Shown here: one piece after another, positions 42,755-53,469 of the stretch
How positions within the stretch are numbered: position 1 is the stretch's first letter
Layout of the letters: each line of letters begins with the position of its first letter
DNA from: an uncultured Chlorobiota bacterium
GTDB taxonomy: Bacteria; Bacteroidota; Ignavibacteria; UBA10030; UBA6906
Direction of reading: 5' to 3'
DNA: 64,000 bases
Assembly (NCBI GenBank): GCA_900696645.1
Contig: CAADGV010000040.1
Span: 1 to 64,000 of the forward strand
Notes under the pieces: generated by a model
What the model was told of the DNA's origin: nothing
The model's input: only the letters and a program-made list of their open reading frames with translations
The model's database searches: none
Position numbers and translations under genes: made by a program

Positions 42755-44761
42755 TTATTTCCGCAACCGAAGGAGGAATGACTTTGCCATGATTTCCAGA
42801 TCCAAGATCAATGATTGGTTCTTCGCATAGTACAATTTGTAGCGCTCGATTTCGTCGGCTCCAAGGTCTTCGCGCTGATTGATCTGCACAAGTCCTGTGA
42901 TGCCCTTCGGCCCCAGCAATGGATGGCCGCCTGCAGGAAGTGGTTCGTCCGCATCGGAAAGTGGCCTTCCGACCAGACTTATTCTACCCAAAAACACATC
43001 CGGAAGCAAGCAAACGGTTTGCACAAAACTGCCGCGTTTGCCGCGAAAAACCTTGACCAGCGGATAGAGTAGCAGAAGTCCGACACCTGACACGACACCA
43101 TCAAAGATGCGCTTTGACAGTCTGTTGCCAGGCCTGTGAATATTGTATTCGATTTCGACGAACGGGAGATTTCCGAGGTCATCGATTTGCGTCTTTCCGA
43201 TGATGGATTCGAGGCTGTTGGGAACGAGACGAAAGTTCACGCTACGGTCATTGCTGCGCGCAATAACCGAGAGAATATCGGTGTACGCTATACCGTCGGT
43301 TGAGAAAATCACCTCGCTTACTCTCCGCTCTGCAATCACCTTGCCGACATTGTCGATGCTTCCGATAATCTCAACTCCCGACATCTTCTCGCCCAAATTC
43401 TTCCGATCGAGCGCGATGAAGCCGACAACGTCGTAACCCTCGACGACACGGGCACGAAGTCTTCTGAGCAGTTCCTGTGCCGAGGGCCCTGTCCCGACAA
43501 TCACGGTCGGACGGCCGAACAGACTCTTTCGTGGGCTGCTTCGCCTGCCTGTCAACATTTCGAATAACAATCTCCACCCGGGTAAGAGAATCAAATTGAT
43601 AAGCCCGGAGATAAGAACAACGGCACGACTAAAGGCAAAGTCTTTGAAGAAGAAGACAGTCGCCGAAACGATTGTATAGCCTATGACTACCGCTAACGCT
43701 GCACGCGACACGGAATGACGCCGTGTTGTGTACACCCCCAGAAAATACATTGACCCAATAACAATAAGCGCCGGTATTGTCCACACAATCGGGTATGCGT
43801 AATCCGGGAATTTCAGCAGGTAGCCGAAGTACAGATACTCGCTTGTAATCAGCGCGGTATCGATGAGAACGAAATCCATCAGCGCGATCAGCAAGGGTCG
43901 GCTCGCTTTTGAGAGCATGGCAAGGGAGGCGCGAAGTACAATGCCAATAGTCAGAAAAACTTCGACGAATACGGAACTGCTGAAATGTTTCTCAACAAAC
44001 AACTGCATCGCCTGATAGAACGTCCGGATTTCGTCAATTTCGCTTCGTCTTGTGCTCTCGCCCTTGAAATGGATGATCTTTGTCGAGTGAACATAATACA
44101 CTTTGTAGCCCGACTGCGATATACGGTAGCACCAGTCCAGATCCTCTCCGTACATGAAAAACGTCTCGTCCAACCCGCCGACTTTTTCATATACCTCACG
44201 GCGCAAGAACATGAACGAACCGCTCACCGCGTCAACTTCGTACGTTTCATCTTCATTGAGATAGGTAAGATTGTACTTGCCAAAGAGTTTGGATTTTGGA
44301 AAAAGTGCGCTCAGGCCGAATATTTTACTGAATGCAACCCACGGTGTCGGAAAACTCCGTCGGCACGGGAGCTGAAACGACCCGTCGGAGTTCAGGATTT
44401 TACATCCGGCAAGTCCGGCATCGGGATTCTCGTCAAAGAACTTCATCATCACGGAGAATGTATCTTCCTGCACAATCGTGTCGGGATTCAGAAGCAGAAG
44501 ATAGCGCCCTGTTGCTTTCTTTAATGCAGCATTGTTTGCTTTCGCAAAACCGACATTTGCCTTGTTTTCGATAAGTTGAACGGCAGGGAACTTCTCCCTC
44601 ACCATCTCCACACTTCCGTCATCGGATGCGTTGTCAACAACAAACACCTCCCCTTGCACACCTTCCATGGCGCGATACACGGAGGCAAGCGCGTTCTCGA
44701 GAAACTGCCGGACGTTATAGTTGACGATAATGACCGAAAGGTCCATTTCAGGAAAGAACAT
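42755..44761 (-). CDS. Family 2 glycosyltransferase fused to a degenerate phosphoglycosyl transferase
   Basis: 668 residues from 44761, where the ATG overlaps the preceding stop (TAATG). N-terminal half (about 1-285) is a rhamnosyltransferase-type GT2: DLSVIIVNYNVRQFLENAL, VFVVDNASDDGSV, LLLNPDTIVQ and DETFFMYGEDLDWCYR. Then come membrane helices (about 300-420) and a CoA-binding-like Rossmann region (PTVIVGTGPSAQELLRRL). It ends as a sugar phosphotransferase: LSKRIFDGVVSGVGLLLLYP, RISLVGRPL, GPKGITGLVQI. The segment holding the FxxxKFRSM motif and the catalytic Asp-Glu dyad is missing, so transferase activity of the end is doubtful. Confidence 0.85.
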   Translation of the reverse strand: MFFPEMDLSVIIVNYNVRQFLENALASVYRAMEGVQGEVFVVDNASDDGSVEMVREKFPAVQLIENKANVGFAKANNAALKKATGRYLLLLNPDTIVQEDTFSVMMKFFDENPDAGLAGCKILNSDGSFQLPCRRSFPTPWVAFSKIFGLSALFPKSKLFGKYNLTYLNEDETYEVDAVSGSFMFLRREVYEKVGGLDETFFMYGEDLDWCYRISQSGYKVYYVHSTKIIHFKGESTRRSEIDEIRTFYQAMQLFVEKHFSSSVFVEVFLTIGIVLRASLAMLSKASRPLLIALMDFVLIDTALITSEYLYFGYLLKFPDYAYPIVWTIPALIVIGSMYFLGVYTTRRHSVSRAALAVVIGYTIVSATVFFFKDFAFSRAVVLISGLINLILLPGWRLLFEMLTGRRSSPRKSLFGRPTVIVGTGPSAQELLRRLRARVVEGYDVVGFIALDRKNLGEKMSGVEIIGSIDNVGKVIAERRVSEVIFSTDGIAYTDILSVIARSNDRSVNFRLVPNSLESIIGKTQIDDLGNLPFVEIEYNIHRPGNRLSKRIFDGVVSGVGLLLLYPLVKVFRGKRGSFVQTVCLLPDVFLGRISLVGRPLSDADEPLPAGGHPLLGPKGITGLVQINQREDLGADEIERYKLYYAKNQSLILDLEIMAKSFLLRLRK

Positions 44762-45525
44762 TACAAGCGATTGAGGATGCTGCGAAGTCTCAACTTCCAC
44801 AGCATGAACATGGCTTCGTAGATGATGCTTCTCGACATTTTCGAAACGCCGGAGCGCCGGTCTAAAAAGATGATGGGAATCTCGACAAGGCGATAGCCTT
44901 TCTTCCAGACTTTGAAACTTATTTCAATCTGGAACGCATAGCCGTTCGATTTGATCTTATCCAGATCGATGGATTTGAGCGCTTCGACGCGGTAGCATTT
45001 GAATCCGCCGGTTGCGTCCCGGACGGGAAGGCCGGTGATGATGTTCGTGTACACATTTGCCGAGTAGCTCAACAACAGGCGGTTCATGGGCCAGTTGAGC
45101 ACTCGAACGCCGTTGATGTATCGTGAACCGATCACCAGATCGTAGTCTTTGATCTTCTCCAGGAATCTGGGAAGATCATTCGGATCGTGCGAGAAATCGG
45201 CATCCATTTCAAATACGAAGTCGTACCCGTTCTGGATTGCGTACTTGAACCCCGCAACGTAGGCCGTACCCAATCCCTGCTTGCCCGCCCGTTCCATGAT
45301 GTTCACACGCGAGTCTGTGGCCATGATCTCTTTGACGAGCTTGCCCGTCCCGTCGGGAGAACCGTCGTCAACAACTAAAATGTCGATATTCGGCGCTTGA
45401 CGAAGAACGGCAGGAATCAACCGCGGGATGTTCTCGGCCTCGTTATATGTCGGAATGATAACGAGAACCTTCCCCGTGTGTGTTTCCAATGTCTCAGAGG
45501 GTTCGGTAGAATTCCTTGATTGCAT
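44761..45525 (-). CDS. Polyprenol-phosphate sugar synthase (DPM1-type GT2)
   Basis: About 254 residues from 45525 (MQSRNSTEPSE), overlapping the end of the aminotransferase gene; a TTG further in is possible. GT2 motifs: VLVIIPTYNEAENIPRLIPAV, DILVVDDGSPDGTGKL, FVFEMDADFSHDP, VIGSRYINGVRVLNWP, LPVRDATGGFKCYRVEAL and NGYAFQIEISFKVWKKGYRLVEIPIIF. These match dolichol/polyprenol-phosphate mannose synthases, which load mannose on a lipid carrier. No membrane domain is attached. Translationally coupled to the GT2 fusion gene. Confidence 0.85.
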   Translation of the reverse strand: MQSRNSTEPSETLETHTGKVLVIIPTYNEAENIPRLIPAVLRQAPNIDILVVDDGSPDGTGKLVKEIMATDSRVNIMERAGKQGLGTAYVAGFKYAIQNGYDFVFEMDADFSHDPNDLPRFLEKIKDYDLVIGSRYINGVRVLNWPMNRLLLSYSANVYTNIITGLPVRDATGGFKCYRVEALKSIDLDKIKSNGYAFQIEISFKVWKKGYRLVEIPIIFLDRRSGVSKMSRSIIYEAMFMLWKLRLRSILNRL

Positions 45526-46600
45526 CCGTAATATAGACCAGTTGTTCTTCAGTGAGTTCAGTGTGAATCGGAAGTGAAAGAACCTCATCGGCTGCCTGCT
45601 CGGTAACGGGGAAAGCGCCCTTCTGTTTTCCGGCAACGGCAAAGGCCTTCTGCAGATGCAACGGAACAGGATAGTAGATGGCGTGAGGGATTCCTTTCTG
45701 CTTCAAATGTTCAGCAAGTTCATTTCTCTTCGGAGCCCGGAGTGTGTATTGATGAAAGATATGGTCGCACTCCGGCGCAACAAAAGGAATTGTGGCGGGC
45801 GTTCCCTTCAAAAGCTCGTTGTACCGTTTTGCCGCGGCCCGTCGTGCAGCATTCCAACTGTCGAGATATTTCAACTTGACGGAAAGGATAACCGCCTGCA
45901 ATGTGTCGAGCCGGCTGTTCACACCGAGGGTTTCGTGATAGTAGCGAACTTTCGAGCCATGCGCACAAATCATTCTCACTTTCTCGCCAAGTGCTACGTC
46001 GTTCGTGACAACCATTCCGGCATCGCCGAACGCGCCGAGGTTCTTGCTTGGGAAATAGCTGATACACGACAGGTCGCCGAATGTACAGACTTTTCTTCCC
46101 TTGTACGAAGCTCCGAGAGCCTGGGCAGAATCTTCGATCACCTTGAGGTTATGCTTACGCGCAATCTCTAAAATCGGATCCATATCGGCGGCTTGCCCGT
46201 ACAGATGAACAGGGATGATCGCTTTTGTTTTCGAGGTGATAACGGATTCGATTTGTGTAGGATCGATATTGAACGTCTTCGGGTCGATATCAACATACAC
46301 AGGCTTTGCGCCAAGCAGCACGATCGTTTCGGTAGTCGCAACAAACGTAAAGGGTGTGGTGATGACTTCATCACCGGGTCCGATATCCAACGCCATCATC
46401 GCCACCTGAAGCGCATCAGTGCCCGACGCACACCCGACGGCGTATGTGACGCCGAGGTATCCGGCGATCTGGCATTCGAACTCTCCTACCTCTTTTCCGA
46501 GAATGAACTGGCCTGAGTCCAGAATCTTATGAATAGCCGCATCAACATCGGGCTTGATTTTATGATATTGGCCGACAACATCTACCATGTGAAGTTTCAC
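45494..46600 (-). CDS. DegT/DnrJ/EryC1/StrS family sugar aminotransferase
   Basis: 368 residues, full length. Pyridoxal phosphate site: YFPSKNLGAFGDAGMVVTND with the Lys of the Schiff base. Other motifs: GCASGTDALQVAMMALDIGPGDEVITTPFTF, KAIIPVHLYGQAADMDPI, and VIEDSAQALGASYKGRKVC. Enzymes of this kind aminate a keto sugar bound to a nucleotide (for example UDP-3-keto- or 4-keto-hexuronic or deoxy sugars). With the Gfo/Idh oxidoreductase and acetyltransferase at 61.8-63.4 kb it may build a di-acetamido uronic acid like that of the WbpA-D-E path (inference). Confidence 0.92.
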   Translation of the reverse strand: MKLHMVDVVGQYHKIKPDVDAAIHKILDSGQFILGKEVGEFECQIAGYLGVTYAVGCASGTDALQVAMMALDIGPGDEVITTPFTFVATTETIVLLGAKPVYVDIDPKTFNIDPTQIESVITSKTKAIIPVHLYGQAADMDPILEIARKHNLKVIEDSAQALGASYKGRKVCTFGDLSCISYFPSKNLGAFGDAGMVVTNDVALGEKVRMICAHGSKVRYYHETLGVNSRLDTLQAVILSVKLKYLDSWNAARRAAAKRYNELLKGTPATIPFVAPECDHIFHQYTLRAPKRNELAEHLKQKGIPHAIYYPVPLHLQKAFAVAGKQKGAFPVTEQAADEVLSLPIHTELTEEQLVYITDAIKEFYRTL

Positions 46601-46618
46601 GTACGTTCCTTTTCTGAA

Positions 46619-49102
46619 CTAATGAGTCCCTCTTCCGCTCAGCGCAACGATAATCGTTCTGAGAATGATTTTGAGATCAAGCGTGAGAGACATGTTTTCA
46701 AGATAATACAAATCGTATTTAATTTTCTGCTTCACGTCGTCAAGCGACGCGTCGTAGCGATGTTTCACCTGGGCCCAGCCGGTAATACCGGGGCGCACAA
46801 GTAATCGGCGTGTGTAGAATGACACCTCCGCCTTCAATTGTTCCACAAAGAATGGCCTTTCGGGGCGAGGCCCGACGAGACTCATTTCTCCCTTCAGAAC
46901 ATTGATGAATTGGGGGATCTCGTCGAGGCGCAACTTGCGGAGAATTCTGCCGACTCGCGTCACCCGTTTGTCATCCGCCGCTGCCCACACGGGGCCGGTA
47001 TCCCGCTCGGCGTCGTGAATCATCGACCGGAATTTGTAGAGATTGAACAACCTTCCCTGTTTTCCAACCCGTTCCTGCGTGAAGAAAATCGGACCGCGGG
47101 AGTCGAGCTTAATGGCAATGCCGATCAGAATCCAGAGTGGAAGGAACGGGACAAGCACGGAAATGGCAACAATGAAGTCGATCCACCTCTTCGCGATGCG
47201 TTGCCAGGTATTCAGGTTCGTCGGATACAAACGGATGAGCGGATGCCCGATCACCTCTTCGGTCTTGAAGCCGCTCAAAACCTGCATGCTCTCGGGAGCA
47301 AGTTTCACAACGGGAACCATTCCGTTACAGCGCGCGATAATGTTGAGAATTTCCTCGCGTGAATCATATCCGGTGGCAATCAACACTTCTTCGATGTTAT
47401 ACTTCTTAACCAGTTCGGGAATTGCATCAGGATCGCCAAGAACAGGATACTGTTTGAACTTCTCCTGCTTCGGTTCCTTGTCAACAACTCCAATGAGCTT
47501 GTACCTCAACCCCGGTCTGTCCGTGATCTCTTCAACAAGTTCAGCTGCAACGGAAGAAGTGCCGACAAGAAGGGTATTGCGTTTTCTGAATCCAAGAATC
47601 TCGTGCCTTCTCTCAAAACCGACAATGAACATCCGGACAAGCACAACAAAGAATGCAATTGCAGCGCCGTACATCAAAGTTGTGATGCGTCCTTCGACAG
47701 TGACGCTGCTGAAGTCAAGCGTGACGATGAACAGAAACAGAGTGCCGATTGCAACTGTCTTGAAAATAAGCAACCCGTAATCAACCCGCGATACATCCCA
47801 TGGAATCTCATACAACCCTGCCAGCACAAACAAGACAAGCCAAAAAAGGGCAAACAGAAGCATCACGGGATTGATAAGATACGCCTCCAGCGGAACGTAC
47901 ACTGTCACCGGCATAAACCCGGAATGGAATCTGAACCAATAGGAAAACACGAACGCCGCAAAAAGTGCCGCGATATCGCCGAAGACAAGCACGGCCTTGT
48001 CAATCAATCGGGCAACACTTAGTGGTTGAATGGGCAGCCTCGTCTCATGCAAGCGACGTCGCATTTCTTCAACATAACCCAACCGACGGACGCCGAAAAA
48101 GATCGAACCAAAAACCACGACAAGAAGAATTGTCGAATAGAAGCTCTCCATCTGAACAAGCAGGAACGCGACGATACCGTTGAAAATCGAGAGAGCGTAG
48201 ATTGTTACGACGGTTTGCCGATGTGTGAGTCCCAGATCCATAAGCCGGTGATGGATGTGTTCCTTGTCCGGCTTGAGCGGATGCATCCCCTTGCGGAGCC
48301 TGCGGAAAAATGCGACCGACGTATCAACAATAGGAACGGCAAGCGTGACAACAACAATCAACAGCGAAAGCGGGGTCATCCCCGGTGAGGGATGCTGTAA
48401 GATCCGCAATGAGATGCAGGCAAGCACAAAACCGAGAAACAGACTTCCGGTATCACCCATGAATATTGATGCGGGATGGAAGTTGTACCGAAGAAATCCA
48501 AGACACGAGAAGAACAGGCTTGCAGTCACAACCATCGTGAGCGGATCCTGCTCAAACGCGCCAATGGCAAAGAACGTTGCCGAGACAATAGCTGCCACGC
48601 CGCAAGCGAGGCCATCCAGGCCGTCGAGAAGATTCACCGCGTTCGTCACCCCGATAAGCCAGAGGAACGTAATCGGAATGCTCCACATACCCAATTGCAA
48701 TGACCCGACGAACGGAAGCGAAAGGTATTCAAGTTGAAGTCCGCTATACACAACAAGCCCGCTTGCCGCAGTCTGCACGATAAGCTTGCCGAGCGATCCG
48801 ATGCCGTAGATGTCATCAAACACGCCGAGCATGACGATAAACAGTGTGGCGATCGCAAGCACGGGCAATGAGAGTGAAGGGGCTGCAAACATCTCCGGGT
48901 TCAACAGCGCTACAGCAGCAAGCGCGACTGCGAACCCTGCAATAATACTAACACCACCAAGGCGTGGAATGAAGCCTGCGTGGATTTTGCGTTCCCCGGG
49001 GTGGTCGCCAATGGCAAATCGCAATGCAAGTTGTCTCACACGCGGCGTCGTCAAGAGGACGATGAATGCAGCAAGGCTCGATATCAGAAAGATTGCAAGC
49101 AT
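46619..49102 (-). CDS. Fusion of WecA-type and WbaP/WcaJ-type phosphoglycosyl transferases
   Basis: 827 residues. Residues 1-345 are a polytopic WecA/MraY transferase: [66 protein letters not shown] and [11 protein letters not shown]. Residues 370-827 are a second, unrelated sugar phosphotransferase: four membrane helices, a Rossmann region ([18 protein letters not shown]) and a catalytic end with [49 protein letters not shown] and [10 protein letters not shown]. The second unit keeps the Asp-Glu dyad. Both parts start glycan assembly on undecaprenyl phosphate, so one polypeptide may load two different sugars. Confidence 0.92.
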   Translation of the reverse strand: MLAIFLISSLAAFIVLLTTPRVRQLALRFAIGDHPGERKIHAGFIPRLGGVSIIAGFAVALAAVALLNPEMFAAPSLSLPVLAIATLFIVMLGVFDDIYGIGSLGKLIVQTAASGLVVYSGLQLEYLSLPFVGSLQLGMWSIPITFLWLIGVTNAVNLLDGLDGLACGVAAIVSATFFAIGAFEQDPLTMVVTASLFFSCLGFLRYNFHPASIFMGDTGSLFLGFVLACISLRILQHPSPGMTPLSLLIVVVTLAVPIVDTSVAFFRRLRKGMHPLKPDKEHIHHRLMDLGLTHRQTVVTIYALSIFNGIVAFLLVQMESFYSTILLVVVFGSIFFGVRRLGYVEEMRRRLHETRLPIQPLSVARLIDKAVLVFGDIAALFAAFVFSYWFRFHSGFMPVTVYVPLEAYLINPVMLLFALFWLVLFVLAGLYEIPWDVSRVDYGLLIFKTVAIGTLFLFIVTLDFSSVTVEGRITTLMYGAAIAFFVVLVRMFIVGFERRHEILGFRKRNTLLVGTSSVAAELVEEITDRPGLRYKLIGVVDKEPKQEKFKQYPVLGDPDAIPELVKKYNIEEVLIATGYDSREEILNIIARCNGMVPVVKLAPESMQVLSGFKTEEVIGHPLIRLYPTNLNTWQRIAKRWIDFIVAISVLVPFLPLWILIGIAIKLDSRGPIFFTQERVGKQGRLFNLYKFRSMIHDAERDTGPVWAAADDKRVTRVGRILRKLRLDEIPQFINVLKGEMSLVGPRPERPFFVEQLKAEVSFYTRRLLVRPGITGWAQVKHRYDASLDDVKQKIKYDLYYLENMSLTLDLKIILRTIIVALSGRGTH

Positions 49103-49115
49103 GTGCTAATCTGTA

Positions 49116-50372
49116 TCATCCCCTCGATATCTTTTCAGTGAGTTCGCGAACAAGCCTGTCGTATTGCATCCCCACAACTTCCTTCGAGTATTGGGCACGA
49201 ACCAGCTCAAGACCCCGCCTTCCTTTTTCCTGCAAAGAGCCTCTGTTCTCGTATGCTGCGCGAACTGCGTCGGTGAAGGATCGGGCGTCGTCCGGCACGG
49301 CAACGTATCCGCAATCAACTTTCTTCATTAACCATTCAAGTTCGGAATTCGGGTCCGCCTGCACAATCACAGCCTTGCCGCAGGCAAGGATAGTATATAT
49401 CTTCGAAGGGAATGTGTCAATCGTAGTGTTTGATTTCATGGGGATCATGCAAACATCGCTGCTCGCATTAGCCATTGCCATCATCTGCCTCGGTTGGTAG
49501 CCGAGAAATCTGATATTTCTCAGTTGACGTGTTTCGACTTCCGCCCTCAACCACTTCGATACCGCCCCATCTCCAACGAGAACAAATTCGATCGGAAGTA
49601 CCGACAGTTCCGCGGCTGTATGCAAGAGAGCTTCCCAATCCTGGCTTAAACCAATGTTGCCACCGTAGAGAACCACGAACTTGTCGAGCAAATTATGCTC
49701 CCTGGCAAACCAATTGTCACGAGGCAGCGGGTGATAGAGTTCCGTGTCAACGAAATTCGGTATTACTTCAAGTTTTTCTTTCGGAACATTGCGTCGCACA
49801 ACAATATCGTTGAACCATTGTGAAATGGACACGATCTTTGCACTCTTTGCATACACCACTGACTCAATCCACCGGAGAAATTTAATGAGAAGAGGATTAC
49901 GAATGAGCCCTTGATTGATTGCAAAATCTGGGTAGATTTCCTGTATGTTGTACACGTACGGAGCATTCATCTTCCAGCCGAGAAGCCAACCGACAAGCCC
50001 CATTGTCAAAGGAGGAGATGGAGTCAGAACAAGATCGTGCTTCTTGAGAAAGAAGAAGCCGATGAATAATGACATCTTGTGAAAGTAGAGGTAGTCGAAC
50101 ACCCGAGAATAGACCCGTTGCCCCTTCATCGGAATCCGTACGTGCCACACATCTATCCCGTCGAGATCACTGCGGCCGAGCAAACCAAACCAACGCGACT
50201 TCATATTCTGCCGCTTCACAGCCTCCCGATCAATGTTGTAGTGAGGAGAGGTTGTAAGGACTGTAACGTCATGACCAATGCTTTTCAGCTGTTTTGCAAG
50301 ATCGGTCATCAGATATGATGTCGACACAGAATCAGGCGAAAAAACGAGTGAATGAAACAGTATTTTTGGCAT
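49116..50372 (-). CDS. Glycosyltransferase, GT4 family, WbuB-like
   Basis: 418 residues. N-terminal acceptor part: ILFHSLVFSPDSVSTSYLMTDLAKQLKSIGHDVTVLTT and PLTMGLVGWLLGWKMNAPYVYNIQEIYPDFA, as in WbuB-type N-acetyl-fucosaminyl transferases. The donor half has FVVLYGGNIGLSQDWEALL, FVLVGDGAVSKWLR, FLGYQPRQMMAMANASSDVCMIPM and an altered EX7E region (PSKIYTILACGKAVIVQ). It adds one sugar in the cytoplasm to the lipid-linked repeat unit. Sugar not known. Confidence 0.9.
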   Translation of the reverse strand: MPKILFHSLVFSPDSVSTSYLMTDLAKQLKSIGHDVTVLTTSPHYNIDREAVKRQNMKSRWFGLLGRSDLDGIDVWHVRIPMKGQRVYSRVFDYLYFHKMSLFIGFFFLKKHDLVLTPSPPLTMGLVGWLLGWKMNAPYVYNIQEIYPDFAINQGLIRNPLLIKFLRWIESVVYAKSAKIVSISQWFNDIVVRRNVPKEKLEVIPNFVDTELYHPLPRDNWFAREHNLLDKFVVLYGGNIGLSQDWEALLHTAAELSVLPIEFVLVGDGAVSKWLRAEVETRQLRNIRFLGYQPRQMMAMANASSDVCMIPMKSNTTIDTFPSKIYTILACGKAVIVQADPNSELEWLMKKVDCGYVAVPDDARSFTDAVRAAYENRGSLQEKGRRGLELVRAQYSKEVVGMQYDRLVRELTEKISRG

Positions 50373-50423
50373 GTTGGAAGAAATCTTATCCGGACTTGTG
50401 CGTTGCAGGTAGAGACGATTAGT

Positions 50424-51491
50424 CTAGTCCGCTGAGATGTAATCGCTGAGACGTTTCTCTTCAGCCCGAACCATTTCAGCAACAATTTCGCGCAGGCTGC
50501 GGGTTATTCCCCACCCGGGAAAATGGGTTTTCAGTTTGCGCAAGTCTGACATATAACAGATATGGTCTCCTATCCTATTGCGCTCTTGGTACGTCCATTG
50601 CACCCTATATCCGGCAATTTCATCAATCAAGTCAATACACTCAAGTACTGACGCAGCGTTTTCACGGCCGCCGCCAAGATTGTATACTTCTCCGGGCCTC
50701 GGATTGTTCGCAAAAGCCTCGAACGCCATAATGACATCGTGGCTATGAATTTGATCGCGGACTTGTTTACCCTTGTACCCGAAAATTGTATACGGTTTTC
50801 CTGCAACGGCAACATGAACGAGATACGACAGAAATCCGTGCAGTTCAACACCCGAATGCGATGGCCCTGTTAAACATCCTCCTCTGAAAACGCCGACCTT
50901 CATGCCGAAGTATTTTCCATATTCTTGAGCGATAACATCGCCGGCCGTCTTCGACGCTCCGAACAAGGAATGCAGACACCGATCTATTCTGCAATGCTCA
51001 TCAATGCCGTGATAGTTTTCGGGACGAGCGTAGTCATAGCGTTTTTCGTTTTCAACAAGTGGAATCTCATTGGGAGCGTCTCCATACACTTTATTCGTGC
51101 TGACGTGAATGAACACCGCTTCGGGACTATGTTGCCGGGCCGCCTCGAGCAGGTTCAGCGTGCCGACGGCATTCACATCAAAGTCATCAAACGGAATGGC
51201 GGCCGCCCTGTCATGCGAAGGTTGAGCGGCACAATGAACGATTTGATCAAAGCGGTTTTCTTTGAAGAAATTCAGAATATGTTGACGATCACGGATATCA
51301 AGGTTGTGATGGATGAAATTCTTTGTTGCTGATTTCAAGCGGTTCAGATTCCATGTGGTGTCACCCTGTGGCCCGAAGAATTCCATTCGCATATTGTTGT
51401 CGATTCCATGCACGGTATGACCTTGTGAATCATAATACTCAACTGCTTCCGAGCCGATTAAGCCGCTACTGCCGGTTACTAAGATGTTCAT
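50424..51491 (-). CDS. NAD-dependent sugar epimerase (CDP-paratose/tyvelose epimerase-like)
   Basis: 355 residues. Rossmann motif [18 protein letters not shown], then [17 protein letters not shown] and the [18 protein letters not shown] region typical of RfbE-type epimerases. The usual catalytic YxxxK is FGASK here (codon TTC for Phe), in [16 protein letters not shown]-terminal [24 protein letters not shown] and [13 protein letters not shown] complete the fold. Likely acts on a nucleotide sugar of the polysaccharide; the Phe may be normal for this subfamily, as I recall similar sequences. Confidence 0.85.
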   Translation of the reverse strand: MNILVTGSSGLIGSEAVEYYDSQGHTVHGIDNNMRMEFFGPQGDTTWNLNRLKSATKNFIHHNLDIRDRQHILNFFKENRFDQIVHCAAQPSHDRAAAIPFDDFDVNAVGTLNLLEAARQHSPEAVFIHVSTNKVYGDAPNEIPLVENEKRYDYARPENYHGIDEHCRIDRCLHSLFGASKTAGDVIAQEYGKYFGMKVGVFRGGCLTGPSHSGVELHGFLSYLVHVAVAGKPYTIFGYKGKQVRDQIHSHDVIMAFEAFANNPRPGEVYNLGGGRENAASVLECIDLIDEIAGYRVQWTYQERNRIGDHICYMSDLRKLKTHFPGWGITRSLREIVAEMVRAEEKRLSDYISAD

Positions 51492-51532
51492 GATCTTCCT
51501 TTTCGTTTTCGTTCGATATTGGTTGGTACAGA

Positions 51533-52663
51533 TTAATACTTAGTTGATTTTTGTGACAGGACACTTTCATACACTTCCAAAGTCCGCCGAGCTGTCTTTT
51601 CCCAAGAGAATCGTTTTACATTCTCGTACCCTTTTCTTTTCAACTCATCGCGCAAGATGATGGATGAAGAAATCTGTCGTAACTTTGCAGCAATATCATC
51701 AACAGAGAAGGGATCAAAAAACAGCGCTGCATTTCCGGCAACCTCGGGCAATGAGCCTGCATTGGAGCAAACAACAGGCACGCCAGCCTCCATTGCGTCA
51801 ATCACAGGCAATCCAAATCCTTCATAGAAAGATGGGAAGGCCAGAAAATCCGCCCCCTTCAGCACACCAGCCATATTAGCGGACGACAAATAGCCTGTTT
51901 GCAGAACACCAGTCATATCATTTGTAGAACTCTCGTGAAAACCAACTTCTGAAAACTTGTGTCCCACAAGAACAAGCTGTTGTTTGATTCGCCCCTCCCG
52001 TCTCAAAAGCTGATAGGCTTGTATGAGCCTCGGAATATTCTTGTTTGGCGATGGACTGCTGAAAGCGACGCAATAAGGAGTCTCGATAGCGGGAACATTC
52101 ACAGCCTTTTCCATCTCATCACACGATTCGCCGTTGGCTTTTGCAGCGAGATGTGTTACCACAATCTTGTCCGGAGAGATGTCGTAGTGCTTGACGATTT
52201 CCTGCTTTGAGAATTCTGAGATTGTAACTATTCTTTCCGACCTGCGTACAGCCTTTCCTACAAAAAAGTTGAGGGCAAGACGCCGCTGCCATGTCATCAG
52301 TTTTCCGAATGCCTTGAAATTCATGTCGAGAACGGTAACCACTGTTGGGCACGACACAAACAATGGTGACACATACCCCAGAGAATGGAGCAAATCGAGT
52401 CGATAATCCTGAACAAGCTTCGGAAACTTCACCTGTTCATAGTAGTAACGTTTAGGGCGATTGGAACCGGATATTGGACAAACAACTGTCTCGTATTTGG
52501 GAAACTTTGTCGATGCCCACTCTGCGGACTCCTGGTTCACGAAAAGAATAAAGTCACTGCTTGCATTGATTGCCTGTAGTCCATTCAGAAGCCCCGTTGC
52601 AACCGTTTCAGTCCCACCAACGACACCGGGAAGAAGATAGAGTAAGTTGATTCCTATTCTCAC
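51533..52663 (-). CDS. Glycosyltransferase, GT4 family
   Basis: 376 residues. N terminus [28 protein letters not shown], then [27 protein letters not shown]. Donor half: [83 protein letters not shown] (retaining GT-B EX7E motif). It adds a sugar to the repeat unit. The gene start overlaps the stop of the methyltransferase gene by 4 nt, so they are coupled. Confidence 0.9.
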   Translation of the reverse strand: MRIGINLLYLLPGVVGGTETVATGLLNGLQAINASSDFILFVNQESAEWASTKFPKYETVVCPISGSNRPKRYYYEQVKFPKLVQDYRLDLLHSLGYVSPLFVSCPTVVTVLDMNFKAFGKLMTWQRRLALNFFVGKAVRRSERIVTISEFSKQEIVKHYDISPDKIVVTHLAAKANGESCDEMEKAVNVPAIETPYCVAFSSPSPNKNIPRLIQAYQLLRREGRIKQQLVLVGHKFSEVGFHESSTNDMTGVLQTGYLSSANMAGVLKGADFLAFPSFYEGFGLPVIDAMEAGVPVVCSNAGSLPEVAGNAALFFDPFSVDDIAAKLRQISSSIILRDELKRKGYENVKRFSWEKTARRTLEVYESVLSQKSTKY

Positions 52664-53469
52664 CGCTGACTCTGCTTCGAAGGCTTGTAGAATTTATCGG
52701 CGTACTCCCGATTGAAGGCAATCGCCCCATCCTGCTGTTGAATCCAAGGCCACAAGTCCTCCGGAATTCGTGGCTTCAATACAACCATAGCAAAGAGGTT
52801 ATTCAGGCGTTTGAAGAAGCGAGCCGAAACAATCAGGACTGGGCCGATCGATCTGACAATGTTCAACTTGAGACTGCTTTTTCTCATTTCGCTTGTTTGG
52901 TAAGGCAGACCCATTCCATAGAAGAAACGAATGTCGTGCTTCCCTGTAGGGTTGCAGGAATGAATGGTCTTCATCAGTTCCCTTTCCGTCCATCGGTAGA
53001 TGTAGTTTGGAATCTCCGTATTGTTAACCCCACCAAACCGATACTCGTTATCAACAACAGCTTCCAGTTCAAACTCAGAAACGAGCTTCACACGATTTGC
53101 CAACCTCATGGGCAGACTATCCCGACCCTCGAACATGATGATACCTTTACGGGCCACGCGGTACATTTCGAGCAAAGCCCGATGAGGTGATGTGCAATGA
53201 TGCAGCCCGTCCGAAACAAAGGCAAAATCAAATTGATCATTGGCAAATGAGAGATTCTGTGCGTCCTGACAACTCCACTTAAGAGGTAAGAACTCCGACG
53301 GCTTGACCCGTTCATCGAGATTTGAGATTGTCACATCGGAAAATGTCATGGACGTGAAAAACGCCCTCTCCTCCTTGCCTGCGCATACCGCTAGAATGGA
53401 ATCCGATTTTTCGAGTACGCCATGGTTAAGAAGTTGGCGTACAACTGATTCAACAAACTCTACTCTCAT
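52660..53469 (-). CDS. SAM-dependent methyltransferase-like protein
   Basis: 269 residues. Rossmann features are present but weak: SILAVCAGKEERAFF (motif I, lacking the usual GxGxG), FDFAFVSDGLHHCTSPHRALLEMYRVARKGIIMFEGRD. This matches the Methyltransf_11 layout. The C-terminal 120 residues are basic and may bind acceptor. It is probably a modifier of the surface glycan, because both neighbours are coupled to it by ATGA overlaps (a GT4 and a flippase). Confidence 0.78.
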   Translation of the reverse strand: MRVEFVESVVRQLLNHGVLEKSDSILAVCAGKEERAFFTSMTFSDVTISNLDERVKPSEFLPLKWSCQDAQNLSFANDQFDFAFVSDGLHHCTSPHRALLEMYRVARKGIIMFEGRDSLPMRLANRVKLVSEFELEAVVDNEYRFGGVNNTEIPNYIYRWTERELMKTIHSCNPTGKHDIRFFYGMGLPYQTSEMRKSSLKLNIVRSIGPVLIVSARFFKRLNNLFAMVVLKPRIPEDLWPWIQQQDGAIAFNREYADKFYKPSKQSQR

